Assembly (NCBI RefSeq): GCF_020982545.1 | Contig: NZ_JAJKLK010000019.1 | Span: forward strand, 992,001-1,056,000 | Source of the DNA: Streptomyces sp. MNU76 | Lineage (GTDB): Bacteria > Actinomycetota > Actinomycetes > Streptomycetales > Streptomycetaceae | Direction of reading: 5' to 3' | Length of the DNA stretch: 64,000 nucleotides | Shown: one piece after another, positions 18,644-26,712 of the stretch | Numbering within the stretch: the stretch's first letter is position 1 | How the letters are laid out: the number at the start of each line of letters is the position of its first letter | The notes under the pieces: model-generated | What the model was told of the DNA's origin: nothing | The model's input: only the letters and a program-made list of their open reading frames with translations | Database searches by the model: none | Program-made: the position numbers and the translations under genes

Positions 18644-19317
18644 TGAGGCGTGTCCAACCGGTAGCCCACGCCGCGCACGGTACGGATCAGGGTCGGCGAC
18701 GACGGTACGTCCTCGACCTTGGCGCGCAGCCGCTGTACACACGCGTCCACCAGGCGGGAGTCGCCCAGGTAGTCGTGCTCCCACACCAGACGCAGCAACT
18801 GCTGCCGGGACAGGGCCTGTCCGGGGCGGCGGCTCAGCTCCAGGAGCAGCCGCAGCTCGGTGGGCGTCAGCTGGAGGTCCTCGCCGTTCTTCGTCACGGT
18901 CATCGCCGCGCGGTCGATCACGAGGGAGCCGAAGGTCGCGGCGTCGTTGGCCTCGCGCTCACCGCGCCGCAGCACCGCGCGGATCCGGGCGTCCAGCACC
19001 CGCCCCTGCACGGGCTTGACCACGTAGTCGTCCGCGCCCGACTCCAGGCCCACCACGACGTCGATGTCGTCGCTGCGCGCGGTGAGCAGGATGATCGGCA
19101 GCTGGTCGGTGCGCCGGATCCGCCGACACACCTCGAAGCCGTCGATGCCGGGCAGCATCACGTCCAAAACGATCAGATCCGGCCGCTGTTCGCGCAGCAG
19201 CTTGAGACCATCCTCGCCGGTGGCGGCGGTGGCGACACGGTGCCCCTGGCGCGTCAGTGAGAGCTCCAGGGCCGTGCGGATGGCGTCGTCGTCCTCGATC
19301 AGCAACAGGGAAGGCAC
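18640..19317 (-). CDS. afsQ1: Two-component response regulator AfsQ1
   Basis: This 225-residue OmpR-type regulator has receiver residues D9-D11 (IEDDDA), phosphorylation site Asp52 (DLIVLDVMLPG), T79 and K101 (DDYVVKPVQG). A C-terminal winged helix follows (LTPTELRLLLELSRRPGQALSRQQLL, VDACVQRLRAKVE, TVRGVGYRL). GTG 19317 gives 225 residues, the length I recall for S. coelicolor AfsQ1; ATG 19335 would add six. A GTGAC-N6-GTGAC box lies upstream at 19470, so autoregulation and control of divergent sigQ are likely. Confidence 0.95.
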   Translation of the reverse strand: MPSLLLIEDDDAIRTALELSLTRQGHRVATAATGEDGLKLLREQRPDLIVLDVMLPGIDGFEVCRRIRRTDQLPIILLTARSDDIDVVVGLESGADDYVVKPVQGRVLDARIRAVLRRGEREANDAATFGSLVIDRAAMTVTKNGEDLQLTPTELRLLLELSRRPGQALSRQQLLRLVWEHDYLGDSRLVDACVQRLRAKVEDVPSSPTLIRTVRGVGYRLDTPQ

Positions 19318-19469
19318 GGGCTCATTCTGGCCCATGGCATGGCGGCGAATCGACCGTTGGAGCGCTCCCACCCGACACCCGCACACGATCGTGCCGATCG
19401 CGTAGCCGTACGACTCTTCTCTGTGATCGACCTGTGCCCCGCCTGGGCCGTGCCCAGGCACCGACCCCT

Positions 19470-19485
19470 GTGACAGGTCTGTGAC
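19470..19485. promoter_or_regulatory. AfsQ1-type binding box between afsQ1 and sigQ
   Basis: GTGAC-AGGTCT-GTGAC exactly fits the published AfsQ1 consensus GTnAC-n6-GTnAC. It is the only such box in the 532-nt gap from 19318 to 19849, and it would serve both divergent genes. The rest of the gap contains an open stretch from ATG 19582 that may encode the sigQ N-terminus in another frame. Confidence 0.85.
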
Positions 19486-19849
19486 AGTCGGCGGACAGAG
19501 CCATGAAGGTGAACCGGCAATCTTTTCGGCACAGGCAAGCAAGCAGGCCGAAGACCGGAACTCCACGACGGGGGGCGCGAGATGAACACGCTGCACGGCA
19601 ACAGCACTGGCGCAGTTGTCACGCGTCTCCACGACGTCCGGAGCACGGAGAAGTCCGGTGCGGATGGGGGTACCTCCCGCGCGAGCGCAGTCGAGCGTGG
19701 GGGAGCAGGGTGCGCTCGCGGCACCGGGCGTCAGCACACCACGTTCATGTCGGTGGTTGACGCACACGTGGGGAAGCACCACGGGGCAACGGGGGTCGCC
19801 ACGGGGAACGGGGACCGCGTACGGGGAGGGCACGGGGGAACACCGGTCT

Positions 19850-20374
19850 GTGTCGGAGGCGGAGTTCACCGCCTACGTCCAGGAGCGTCGTGCCTCCCTG
19901 TACGCAACCGCCTACCACCTGACCGGAGACCGCTTCGAGGCCGAGGACCTGTTGCAGAGCGCGCTGTTCTCGACCTACCGGGCGTGGGACCGGATCAGTG
20001 ACAAGGCCGCGGTCGGGGGCTACCTCCGCCGCACCATGACCAATCTGCACATCAGCGCGTGGCGCCGCCGCAAGCTGAACGAGTACCCGACCGAGGAACT
20101 GCCGGAGACCGCCGGCGACACGGACGCGATGCGCGGCACCGAACTGCGCGCCGTCCTGTGGCAGGCGCTCGCCCGGCTCCCCGAACTCCAGCGGACGATG
20201 CTGGTCCTGCGTTACTACGAGGGCCGCACCGACCCGGAGATCGCGGAGATCCTCGACATCAGTGTCGGCACGGTGAAGTCCAGCATCTGGCGGTCCCTCC
20301 GCCGGCTGCGTGAGGACGAGGTCCTCAGCTTCGGCCGTGACGAGGAGGAGTCCTTCGGGGAGCTTGTCGCCTGA
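19850..20374 (+). CDS. sigQ: SigE-family RNA polymerase sigma factor SigQ
   Basis: This ECF-type sigma factor has at least 174 residues. Region 2 is LYATAYHLTGDRFEAEDLLQSALFSTYRAWDRI, and region 4 is RLPELQRTMLVLRYYEGRTDPEIAEILDISVGTVKSSIWRSLRRLRED. GTG 19850 follows GGGGGAA. The frame stays open upstream to 19616. A frame-shifted ATG at 19582 encodes MNTLHGNSTGAVVTRLHDV, which resembles N-termini I associate with this family, so the true protein may be longer and disrupted between about 19750 and 19840. It is divergent from afsQ1; in S. coelicolor SigQ opposes AfsQ1 action. Confidence 0.85.
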   Translation: MSEAEFTAYVQERRASLYATAYHLTGDRFEAEDLLQSALFSTYRAWDRISDKAAVGGYLRRTMTNLHISAWRRRKLNEYPTEELPETAGDTDAMRGTELRAVLWQALARLPELQRTMLVLRYYEGRTDPEIAEILDISVGTVKSSIWRSLRRLREDEVLSFGRDEEESFGELVA

Positions 20375-20486
20375 AGGTCAGCGGGGGGTAAGTAACGGGG
20401 AAAGCGGGGGTGCGGGGAGCACGGGGAACGGGGAACGTCACCGTGGCGCTGGGGGCGCCGGTGTGACACATGGGGGGATCACGGGG

Positions 20487-20527
20487 AAGCGGGACTGGAG
20501 GGCCGGGGGGTCCGTCCAGTCCCGCTT
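20487..20527 (+). terminator. Terminator of sigQ
   Basis: AAGCGGGACTGGA and TCCAGTCCCGCTT form a perfect 13-bp stem, followed by TCATG. It stands between convergent sigQ and the kinase gene and could work in both directions. Confidence 0.8.
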
Positions 20528-20561
20528 TCATGTCCGGCGTCGGGCCCAGGGGGCCTCGGGC

Positions 20562-21188
20562 TCAGGCCGGGGCCTTCGCGACGCGGCCGGCGGCCGCCGC
20601 CAGCCGACCCAGCGCCTCGTCCCGGTCGCAGGGGTGGGCGCCCAACTCCGTCTGCCGGGCCACGATCGAACGCTCCAGCCGCATCAGCCGCCAGCCGCGA
20701 CGCAGCAGGAACGGCACCGACTTGCGGCCCTCCTTGAGGTCGCGCAGGAAACGGCGGCGGAAGGTCTTCACCGGTCCACGGGTCAGGCAGAGCGCGTCCG
20801 CCAGCAGACCGAGTTCACGGCAGCGTTCGACGATCTCGGCGGCGAAGATGCCCTCGGCGATGAACACCGGCGTCCGTCCGATGTGCAGGGCCTCCGCGCC
20901 CGTCCGCGCGCTGAGGGAGATGTCGTACGTCGGGACGGTCGTCCCGCTCGTGCGGCACAGTTCCCCGATCGCGGCGACGGCGGTGTCCGCGTCCCACGAC
21001 AGCGGGTGGTCCCAGTCGATGTCCGTGCTGCCCTCCACCAGCGGCAGCGTCGGGTCGTCGCCCTCCTTGTAGAAGTCGTCGAGCCGCAGCACGGGCAGGC
21101 CGGAGCGGGCGGCGAGGAGGGACTTGCCCGAGCCGGACGGACCGGACAGCAGGACGACTCGGGTCGGTATCGGGGGATGCGAACTCAC
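20562..21188 (-). CDS. Uridine kinase-like P-loop protein
   Basis: This 208-residue ATP-binding protein has Walker A LLSGPSGSGKSLLA and the uridine/phosphoribulokinase-type LRLDDFYKEGDD (substrate-binding Asp-Asp-Phe-Tyr). WDHPLSWD and VFIAEGIFAAEIV follow. The family phosphorylates uridine or related small molecules. GTG 21188 gives VSSHPPIPTRVVLLSGP; the frame is open to 21263 with no better start. The nucleoside theme of the region makes a uridine salvage role plausible, but there is no CTACGCGCGTAG site here. Confidence 0.8.
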   Translation of the reverse strand: MSSHPPIPTRVVLLSGPSGSGKSLLAARSGLPVLRLDDFYKEGDDPTLPLVEGSTDIDWDHPLSWDADTAVAAIGELCRTSGTTVPTYDISLSARTGAEALHIGRTPVFIAEGIFAAEIVERCRELGLLADALCLTRGPVKTFRRRFLRDLKEGRKSVPFLLRRGWRLMRLERSIVARQTELGAHPCDRDEALGRLAAAAGRVAKAPA

Positions 21189-21327
21189 GAGAGTCCAGTG
21201 TGAGGCATCGCGCGGCTCCCGCCGAGACGGCGGGTCGCCCTTGGAGCGCACATCACACCTCAACTACCTTACGTGTCTCTATGATTACTTTCCGCAAGAG
21301 GAACGCACAGCAGAAGGTGGCCCCCTG

Positions 21328-21735
21328 ATGGCTCGACACTCGGCTCCCCAGAACTCCACCGCCCGGCGCGCGTTGCTGGCCGCCGCCACCGCCGGGGTCG
21401 CGCTCGGCGCGGGCGCGGGCACGGCCGCCGCGGCGGACGACGCGGCCCCGGTCGTCGACGTGCTGCGCACCCGGCCGACGTCGCTGGGGAAGATCGACCC
21501 GCAGGCGGGCCTGCAGGCCCTGACCGGCACGGTCGGTTACGTCACCGGACCGGTCGCGGGGCTCAAGCCCAACCCGCTGGCGGGTACCGGGGTCGATCCT
21601 CTCGACAACGGGGTGGGGACGCAGTTGGCCGACTTCCAGCCACTGACGTCGACGGCGCTGACCGGGCCGGTGGCACAGGCATCGTCGATCGGGAGCATTC
21701 CGGTGGTGGGGCAGGTGGTGGGCGGATTGCGCTGA
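21328..21735 (+). CDS. Small secreted protein
   Basis: The 135-residue product begins with a twin-Arg-like basic stretch (ARRALLAAATAGVALGAGAG) and a signal peptide ending in TAAAADD. The mature part is low-complexity, with hydrophobic Gly/Pro/Val stretches (LTGTVGYVTGPVAGLKPNPLAG, IPVVGQVVGGLR). ATG 21328 follows AGAAGGTGG. It is similar in style to the broken gene at 14792. Function unknown. Confidence 0.8.
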   Translation: MARHSAPQNSTARRALLAAATAGVALGAGAGTAAAADDAAPVVDVLRTRPTSLGKIDPQAGLQALTGTVGYVTGPVAGLKPNPLAGTGVDPLDNGVGTQLADFQPLTSTALTGPVAQASSIGSIPVVGQVVGGLR

Positions 21736-21771
21736 GTTGTCGGGTGCGCGGTACGCCCGTGAGTGACGTGA

Positions 21772-21801
21772 GTCGACCCCCTTCGCCCGAAGGGGGTCGA
21801 C
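21772..21801. terminator. Perfect terminator with T-rich tail
   Basis: GTCGACCCCCTTC and GAAGGGGGTCGAC form a perfect 13-bp stem around GCCC, followed by GCGTTTTGTTC. It separates the secreted-protein gene from the convergent toxin gene. Confidence 0.9.
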
Positions 21802-21810
21802 GCGTTTTGT

Positions 21811-22062
21811 TCAGACGGTACGGCCCAAGGGGGTGATCATGATGTGGATCACCTCGTTGTCGATGACGTACAGGACTCGGTAGTCGCCGACACGGAGGCG
21901 CCGGACGTCGGGTGACCCGTACGGAGTCGATGCCGCTGGGCGGGGGTCGTCGGCCAGTTTGTCGATGGTGTCGAGGACCAGCGCGAGGCCGCTCGGGTCT
22001 TCCTTCAGGAACCGCGCTGCCGAGTCGAGGGCGTGTGGTTCGAAGACGACCTGGTACTTCAC
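21811..22062 (-). CDS. RelE/ParE-family toxin
   Basis: This 83-residue protein is a type II toxin. MKYQVVFEPHALDSAARFL, the helix pair, and RRLRVGDYRVLYVIDNEVIHIM are the RelE signature; basic residues R54, R55, R57 and R62 sit in the usual active region. RelE toxins cut mRNA on the ribosome. The ATG overlaps the antitoxin stop (ATGA), the standard antitoxin-first order. The product ends in ITPLGRTV instead of the more common His/Arg tail. Confidence 0.9.
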   Translation of the reverse strand: MKYQVVFEPHALDSAARFLKEDPSGLALVLDTIDKLADDPRPAASTPYGSPDVRRLRVGDYRVLYVIDNEVIHIMITPLGRTV

Positions 22063-22313
22063 TGCTGTTCGAGCCCCAGCCGTCGACGAACCTCTGCCAT
22101 CGGAATGCCGGGGCCGAGCGTTCCCTCCGCCTTGCGCCGCTGGTAGTCCGCCACGGCCAGGGCGTCTTCGAAGTCCTCTATCACCTGCGGCGAAACGAGG
22201 AGCGCGGCCACGTGTCCGTGGTCGGTGAGGGCGATGGTCTCGCGGCCGTGGGCGGCGCGGCGGACCAGGTCCCCGAGCTGGGAGCGGGCGGCACTGATGG
22301 CGATCTCAACCAT
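22059..22313 (-). CDS. Phd/YefM-family antitoxin
   Basis: This 84-residue protein is the antitoxin partner of the RelE toxin. MVEIAISAARSQLGDLVRRAAHGRETIALTDHGHVAALLV is the Phd/YefM DNA-binding fold, and the acidic C-terminal half should wrap the toxin. ATG 22313 fits the fold start; ATG 22331 is also in frame. AT-rich CAATTTATTTAACTAG at about 22347-22362 may be the promoter. Such pairs are mobile, but base use here matches the neighbours. Confidence 0.88.
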   Translation of the reverse strand: MVEIAISAARSQLGDLVRRAAHGRETIALTDHGHVAALLVSPQVIEDFEDALAVADYQRRKAEGTLGPGIPMAEVRRRLGLEQQ

Positions 22314-22404
22314 GGGCGCATGGTGGCACATGATTACTCTTGTGAGCAATTTATTTAACTAGATGCGCGTGACGCGGACCGTGCTGGTGTGATGGACAGG
22401 GAAA

Positions 22405-22441
22405 GAGCCGCGCCCTCCCCCTACGGAGGAGGGCGCGGCTC
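22405..22441. terminator. Terminator after the aldehyde dehydrogenase/deoC operon
   Basis: GAGCCGCGCCCTCC pairs with GGAGGGCGCGGCTC after a short CCCTACGGA-type loop, giving a 13-14 bp GC-rich stem. It lies 29 nt past the end of the minus-strand dehydrogenase operon. Confidence 0.85.
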
Positions 22442-22469
22442 CGTCGATCTGCGTTGAAGCCTCGTTGTG

Positions 22470-23357
22470 TCAGTACGCCGACCCCGACGCCCCCAGTGAC
22501 CCCGTCGGGTGCCAGACCGTCTTCGTCTCCAGGAACGCCGTCATGCGGTCGGTGCCGGGCGTGGCCGACCAGTCGTCCACAGGCTGTGGACGCAGAACGC
22601 GCTTGAGGTTGTCGGCCGCGGCGATCTCCAGTTCCTTCGCCAGGACGTCGTCCGCGCCGGCCAGGTCGATCGCGTTGACGTCCTGGTGCGCGGCGAGGGG
22701 CGTCGCGATCTCCGACGTACGGCCGGAGAGGACGTTGACCACGCCGCCGGGGACGTCGGAGGTGGCCAGGACCTCGCCGAGGGAGAGGGCCGGGAGGGGA
22801 GACCTTTCCGAAGCCACCACCACCGCCGTGTTGCCCGTCGCGATCACCGGGGCGAGGACCGAGACCAGGCCCAGGAACGACGACTCCTGGGGGGCCAGGA
22901 CCGCCACCACACCCGTCGGTTCGGGGGAGGACAGGTTGAAGTACGGGCCCGCGACCGGGTTTCCGCCGCCGACCACCTGGGCGATCTTGTCGGTCCAGCC
23001 CGCGTACCAGACCCAGCGGTCGATCGTGGCCTCCACCTGGGCCGCCGCCTTCGACTTCGACAGGCCCTCCGCGTCGGCCACCTCGTGGACGAACTGCGCC
23101 CTGCGGCCCTCCAGCATCTCGGCGACGCGGTAGAGGACCTGGCCGCGGTTGTAGGCCGTGGCTCCCGACCAGGCGCCGAACGCCTTGCGCGCGGCCACCA
23201 CCGCGTCACGGGCGTCCTTGCGGGAGGAGAGCGGCGCGTTCGCCAGCCAGTTGTTCTTCGAGTCCGTCACCTCGTACACCCGGCCGCTCTCGGAACGCGG
23301 GAACTTCCCGCCGACGTACAGCTTGTAGGTCTTGAAGACAGTCAAGCGGTCAGACAT
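22470..23357 (-). CDS. Short aldehyde-dehydrogenase-like protein without catalytic Cys
   Basis: This 295-residue protein covers the N-terminal cofactor half of an aldehyde dehydrogenase: YVGGKFPRSESGRVYEV, GWTDKIAQVVGGGNPVAGPYFN, and EPTGVVAVLAPQESSFLGLV. The strand-loop around GGVVNVLSGR is also present. It ends before the region with the conserved Glu and the QxCxAG cysteine. It therefore probably lacks activity of its own and may pair with the full dehydrogenase encoded upstream, whose last codons it overlaps by 8 bp. The three genes deoC, dehydrogenase and short dehydrogenase form one operon. Confidence 0.88.
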   Translation of the reverse strand: MSDRLTVFKTYKLYVGGKFPRSESGRVYEVTDSKNNWLANAPLSSRKDARDAVVAARKAFGAWSGATAYNRGQVLYRVAEMLEGRRAQFVHEVADAEGLSKSKAAAQVEATIDRWVWYAGWTDKIAQVVGGGNPVAGPYFNLSSPEPTGVVAVLAPQESSFLGLVSVLAPVIATGNTAVVVASERSPLPALSLGEVLATSDVPGGVVNVLSGRTSEIATPLAAHQDVNAIDLAGADDVLAKELEIAAADNLKRVLRPQPVDDWSATPGTDRMTAFLETKTVWHPTGSLGASGSAY

Positions 23358-24786
23358 CGAGGTACGCCTCCAGGCCGTGGCGGCCGCCCTCGCGGCCGAA
23401 GCCCGACTCCTTGTAGCCGCCGAACGGCGACGTCGGGTCGAACTTGTTGAACGTGTTGGACCAGACGACACCCGCGCGCAGCTTGTTCGCGACGGCCAGG
23501 ATCCGGGAGCCCTTCTCGGTCCAGATGCCCGCCGACAGGCCGTACTGGGTGTTGTTGGCCTTGGCGACCGCCTCGTCCGGGGTGCGGAAGGTGAGGACGG
23601 ACAGGACCGGGCCGAAGATCTCGTCACGGGCGATGGTGTGCGCCTGCGTGACGTTCGTGAAGAGCGTCGGGGCGAACCAGTAGCCGGCGGTGGGCAGTTC
23701 GCAGGCCGGGGACCAGCGCTCGGCGCCCTCCGACTCGCCGCGCTCGACGAGCGAGGTGATCCGGGTGAGCTGCTCCTCGGAGTTGATCGCGCCGATGTCC
23801 GTGTTCTTGTCCAGCGGGTCGCCGAGACGGAGGGTGGACAGGCGGCGCTTGAGGGAGTCGAGCAGCTCGTCCTGGATCGACTCCTGGACCAGCAGGCGGG
23901 AGCCCGCGCAGCAGACCTGGCCCTGGTTGAAGAAGATGCCGTTCACGATGCCCTCGACGGCCTGGTCGATGGGCGCGTCGTCGAAGACGATGTTCGCGCC
24001 CTTGCCGCCCAGTTCGAGGGTGAGCTTCTTGCGGGTGCCCGCGACCGTCTTGGCGATCGCCTTGCCGACCGCCGTGGAGCCCGTGAAGGCCACCTTGTTC
24101 ACGTCCGGGTGCGCGACCAGCGCCGCACCCGTGTCGCCGTACCCGGGGAGGATGTTGACGACGCCCTTCGGGAGGCCCGCCTGGCGGCAGATGTCCGCGA
24201 AGAAGAGGGCCGAGAGGGGGGTCGTCTCGGCGGGCTTCAGAACGACCGTGTTGCCGGTCGCCAGGGCCGGGGCGATCTTCCACGCCAGCATCAGGAGCGG
24301 GAAGTTCCAGGGGATGACCTGGCCCGCCACGCCGAGGGGGCGGGGGTTCGCGCCGTAGCCGGCGTGGTCGAGCTTGTCGGCCCAGCCCGCGTAGTAGAAG
24401 AAGTGCGCGGCGACCAGGGGGAGGTCGGCGTCGCGGGTCTCCTTGATCGGCTTGCCGTTGTCGAGGGTTTCGAGGACGGCCAGCTCGCGGGAGCGCTCCT
24501 GGATGATGCGGGCGATGCGGAAGAGGTACTTCGCGCGCTCCGTGCCGGGCAGGGCCGACCACTTCTCGAACGCCCTGCGGGCTGCCTGTACGGCGCGGTC
24601 CACGTCCGCCTCGCCCGCCTGGGCGATCTCGGAGAGGACCTCCTCGGAGGCGGGGCTGACCGTCTTGAAGACCTTGCCGTCGGCGGCCTCGGTGAACTCG
24701 CCGTCGATGAACAGGCCGTAGGAGGGGGCGATGTCGACGATCGCCCGGGACTCGGGGGCCGGTGCGTATTCGAATGCGGAAGCCAT
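23350..24786 (-). CDS. NAD-dependent aldehyde dehydrogenase
   Basis: This 478-residue enzyme is a full aldehyde dehydrogenase with VIPWNFPLLMLAWK (residues 158-170), VAFTGSTAVGKA, catalytic Glu258 (LELGGKGANIV) and catalytic Cys292 (FNQGQVCCAGSR). It begins 5 nt after the deoC stop, in the same operon under the operator at 25764. The natural substrate is probably acetaldehyde released from deoxyribose-5-phosphate by DeoC, which would channel deoxyribose carbon to acetate or a related product. That link is inferred from gene order. Confidence 0.93.
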   Translation of the reverse strand: MASAFEYAPAPESRAIVDIAPSYGLFIDGEFTEAADGKVFKTVSPASEEVLSEIAQAGEADVDRAVQAARRAFEKWSALPGTERAKYLFRIARIIQERSRELAVLETLDNGKPIKETRDADLPLVAAHFFYYAGWADKLDHAGYGANPRPLGVAGQVIPWNFPLLMLAWKIAPALATGNTVVLKPAETTPLSALFFADICRQAGLPKGVVNILPGYGDTGAALVAHPDVNKVAFTGSTAVGKAIAKTVAGTRKKLTLELGGKGANIVFDDAPIDQAVEGIVNGIFFNQGQVCCAGSRLLVQESIQDELLDSLKRRLSTLRLGDPLDKNTDIGAINSEEQLTRITSLVERGESEGAERWSPACELPTAGYWFAPTLFTNVTQAHTIARDEIFGPVLSVLTFRTPDEAVAKANNTQYGLSAGIWTEKGSRILAVANKLRAGVVWSNTFNKFDPTSPFGGYKESGFGREGGRHGLEAYLDV

Positions 24787-24791
24787 GGGGA

Positions 24792-25745
24792 TCAGTCCAC
24801 CGTCACGTAGTCGGGGCCGGAGTAGCGGCCGGTGGCCAGCTTCTGGCGCTGCATCAGCAGGTCGTTGAGGAGCGAGGACGCGCCGAAGCGGAACCAGTGG
24901 TTGTCCAGCCAGTCCTCGCCGACGGTCTCGTTGACCAGGACGAGGAACTTGATCGCGTCCTTGGTGGTGCGGATGCCGCCGGCGGGCTTCACACCGACCT
25001 GGACGCCGGTCTGGGCGCGGAAGTCACGGACGGCCTCCAGCATGAGGAGGGTGTTGGCGGGCGTGGCGTTCACCGCGACCTTGCCGGTGGACGTCTTGAT
25101 GAAGTCCGCGCCGGCGAGCATGCCGAGCCAGCTGGCCCGGCGGATGTTGTCGTAGGTCGAGAGCTCGCCCGTCTCGAAGATGACCTTCAGGCGGGCCGCG
25201 GTGCCGCAGGCCTCCTTCACCGCGGTGATCTCCTCGTGGACCTTGAGGTAGTTCCCCGCGAGGAACGCGCCACGGTCGATGACCATGTCGATCTCGTCGG
25301 CGCCCGCGGAGACGGCCTCGCGGACGTCCGCCAGCTTCACGGTGAGGGGGGCGCGGCCGGCCGGGAAGGCGGTGGCCACGGAGGCGACCTTCACGGTGGA
25401 GCCGGCGACGGCGGCCTTCGCGGCGGGCACCATGTCGGGGTAGACACAGACCGCGGCGGTGGCGGGCGTGGTGCGGTCGGTGGGGTCGGGGAGGACCGCC
25501 TTGGCACCCAGGGACCGGACCTTGCCGGGGGTGTCCGCGCCTTCCAGGGTCGTCAGGTCGACCATGGAGATCGCCAGGTCGATGGCGTACGCCTTGGCGG
25601 CTGTCTTGATGGAACGAGTGCCGAGGGAGGCGGCGCGCGCCTCCAGGCCGACCGGGTCGACGCCGGGCAGCCCGTGGAGGAAGCGGCGCAGCGTGCTGTC
25701 GGACGCGGTGACGTCGGCGAGAGCGTGGGGTGCAGCTGTGGACAT
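24792..25745 (-). CDS. deoC: Deoxyribose-phosphate aldolase
   Basis: This 317-residue class I aldolase splits 2-deoxyribose-5-phosphate into glyceraldehyde-3-phosphate and acetaldehyde. Visible motifs are VCVYPDMVPAAK, GADEIDMVIDRGAFLAG (Asp near the active site), GADFIKTSTGK (Schiff-base Lys) and VGVKPAGGIRTTKDA (second Lys). It carries an N-terminal extension relative to the E. coli enzyme, as other actinobacterial forms do. ATG 25745 is used; GTG 25751 lies 6 nt after TATGCT and could be a leaderless start. The operator CTACGCGCGTAG is directly upstream. Confidence 0.94.
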   Translation of the reverse strand: MSTAAPHALADVTASDSTLRRFLHGLPGVDPVGLEARAASLGTRSIKTAAKAYAIDLAISMVDLTTLEGADTPGKVRSLGAKAVLPDPTDRTTPATAAVCVYPDMVPAAKAAVAGSTVKVASVATAFPAGRAPLTVKLADVREAVSAGADEIDMVIDRGAFLAGNYLKVHEEITAVKEACGTAARLKVIFETGELSTYDNIRRASWLGMLAGADFIKTSTGKVAVNATPANTLLMLEAVRDFRAQTGVQVGVKPAGGIRTTKDAIKFLVLVNETVGEDWLDNHWFRFGASSLLNDLLMQRQKLATGRYSGPDYVTVD

Positions 25746-25763
25746 GGTCACCAGACGAGCATA

Positions 25764-25777
25764 TCTACGCGCGTAGC
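25764..25777. promoter_or_regulatory. CTACGCGCGTAG palindrome in the deoC promoter
   Basis: The perfect palindrome at 25765-25776 stands 19 bp before the deoC ATG. On the coding strand it is followed after one base by TATGCT, a likely -10 box, so a bound repressor would block polymerase directly. It is the same 12-mer as at 2664, 13467 and 31591. Confidence 0.8.
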
Positions 25778-25865
25778 GGGTGTACAGCCCTCGGGATTGT
25801 TCCGCGGGCGAGTGAGGGGGCGGGCGCGTGCCGTCTCCGGCGCGTGCGGGCCGTCCGTGGCTCGT

Positions 25866-25897
25866 CGCGCGGTTCCCCGCGCCCCGCGCGGGGCGCG
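25866..25897. repeat. Interspersed palindromic repeat, short copy
   Basis: GCGCGGTTCCCCGCGCCCC is followed by GCGCGGGGCGCG, giving a nested GC-rich hairpin. It lies in the divergent space between deoC and the membrane protein gene at 25943. Confidence 0.65.
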
Positions 25898-25942
25898 ACC
25901 TCGGCTGCGGGCAGGTGCGCGCCATCGTGCAGAATCGGACGT

Positions 25943-26626
25943 ATGAGCACCTCGGATCAGGCCTCCGCGTCGACGCCCGGCAAGCCCGACGGCAAGCCCG
26001 ACAACAGGCCCGACAACAAGCCCGTCTACAAGGACCGGGCGTACCGGTCGCCCGCCGGGCTCGTGGGCGGCGTGCTGCTGCTCGGGCTGATCGCCTGGCT
26101 CGGTGGGGACGCCGTGGTGTCCGGCGACGGGCGTACGCCCTGGCTGGCGCTGGCCTCGATGCTGGTGGCCGTGCCGGTGGTGGTCGCGTTCTCGGTGCGG
26201 CCGGCCGTGTTCGCCAACGACGACCGGCTGCGGGTGCGCAATCCGTTCCGGGTGATCGAACTGCCCTGGGCGAGCGTGGTGTCGCTGCGGTCCGGCTACA
26301 CGAACGAGGTCATCGACGAGAGCGGCACCAAGTACCAGCTCTGGGCGATCCCCGTCTCGCTGCGGGGGCGCAAGAAGGCCCATCGGCAGCAGGCCCGGGA
26401 GGCCCGTCGGGCGGCCAGGGGCGACGGTGGCGGGCGTACCGCCGACGCCGGGCGGCCCGTGCGGGCGGAGGCCGATCAGGTCATGGCCGATCTGCGGGAC
26501 CTGTGCGAGGCGCGGGCGAAGGCGGCCGGGTCGCAGGGGGAGCCGAGCGTGCGGTGGGCCTGGGAGATCGTGGGGCCCGCGGCGGCCGGAGCCGTGCTGT
26601 TGGTGGTGCTGATCGCGCTGGGGTGA
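25943..26626 (+). CDS. PH-domain membrane protein
   Basis: This 227-residue protein has a hydrophilic N-terminus with Lys-Pro-Asp repeats (KPDGKPDNRPDNKPV). Two membrane helices follow (GLVGGVLLLGLIAWLGG and WLALASMLVAVPVVVAFSV), then a bacterial PH-like fold (ANDDRLRVRNPFRVIELPWASVVSLRSGYTNEVID), a basic linker and a last helix (AGAVLLVVLIALG). ATG 25943 lies 7 nt after CAGAAT, so it may be leaderless. Function unknown. It belongs to a common actinobacterial family. Confidence 0.82.
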   Translation: MSTSDQASASTPGKPDGKPDNRPDNKPVYKDRAYRSPAGLVGGVLLLGLIAWLGGDAVVSGDGRTPWLALASMLVAVPVVVAFSVRPAVFANDDRLRVRNPFRVIELPWASVVSLRSGYTNEVIDESGTKYQLWAIPVSLRGRKKAHRQQAREARRAARGDGGGRTADAGRPVRAEADQVMADLRDLCEARAKAAGSQGEPSVRWAWEIVGPAAAGAVLLVVLIALG

Positions 26627-26712
26627 CACCGGCCTGGTCTGACATCGGTCCGGTGTGACACTGGTTCCGGTGTGACATCGGTCCGTTGTGACATCGGTCC
26701 GGTGTGACGTGG
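26624..26712. repeat. Tandem repeat, 16-17 bp unit, five copies
   Basis: Units TGACATCGGTCCGGTG or close variants start at 26624, 26640, 26656, 26673 and 26689, with a sixth partial unit at 26705. The first begins at the stop codon of the PH-domain gene. The remaining gap to 26860 holds no clear gene. Confidence 0.85.

Noticed and set aside
21811..22313. Toxin-antitoxin pair as part of a larger mobile island
   Set aside because: No integrase, direct repeats, tRNA or change in base use flanks it, and neighbouring genes keep the core Streptomyces order.
26624..26712. CRISPR-like array
   Set aside because: Units of 16-17 bp are directly adjacent with no unique spacers, and no cas gene is in the window.
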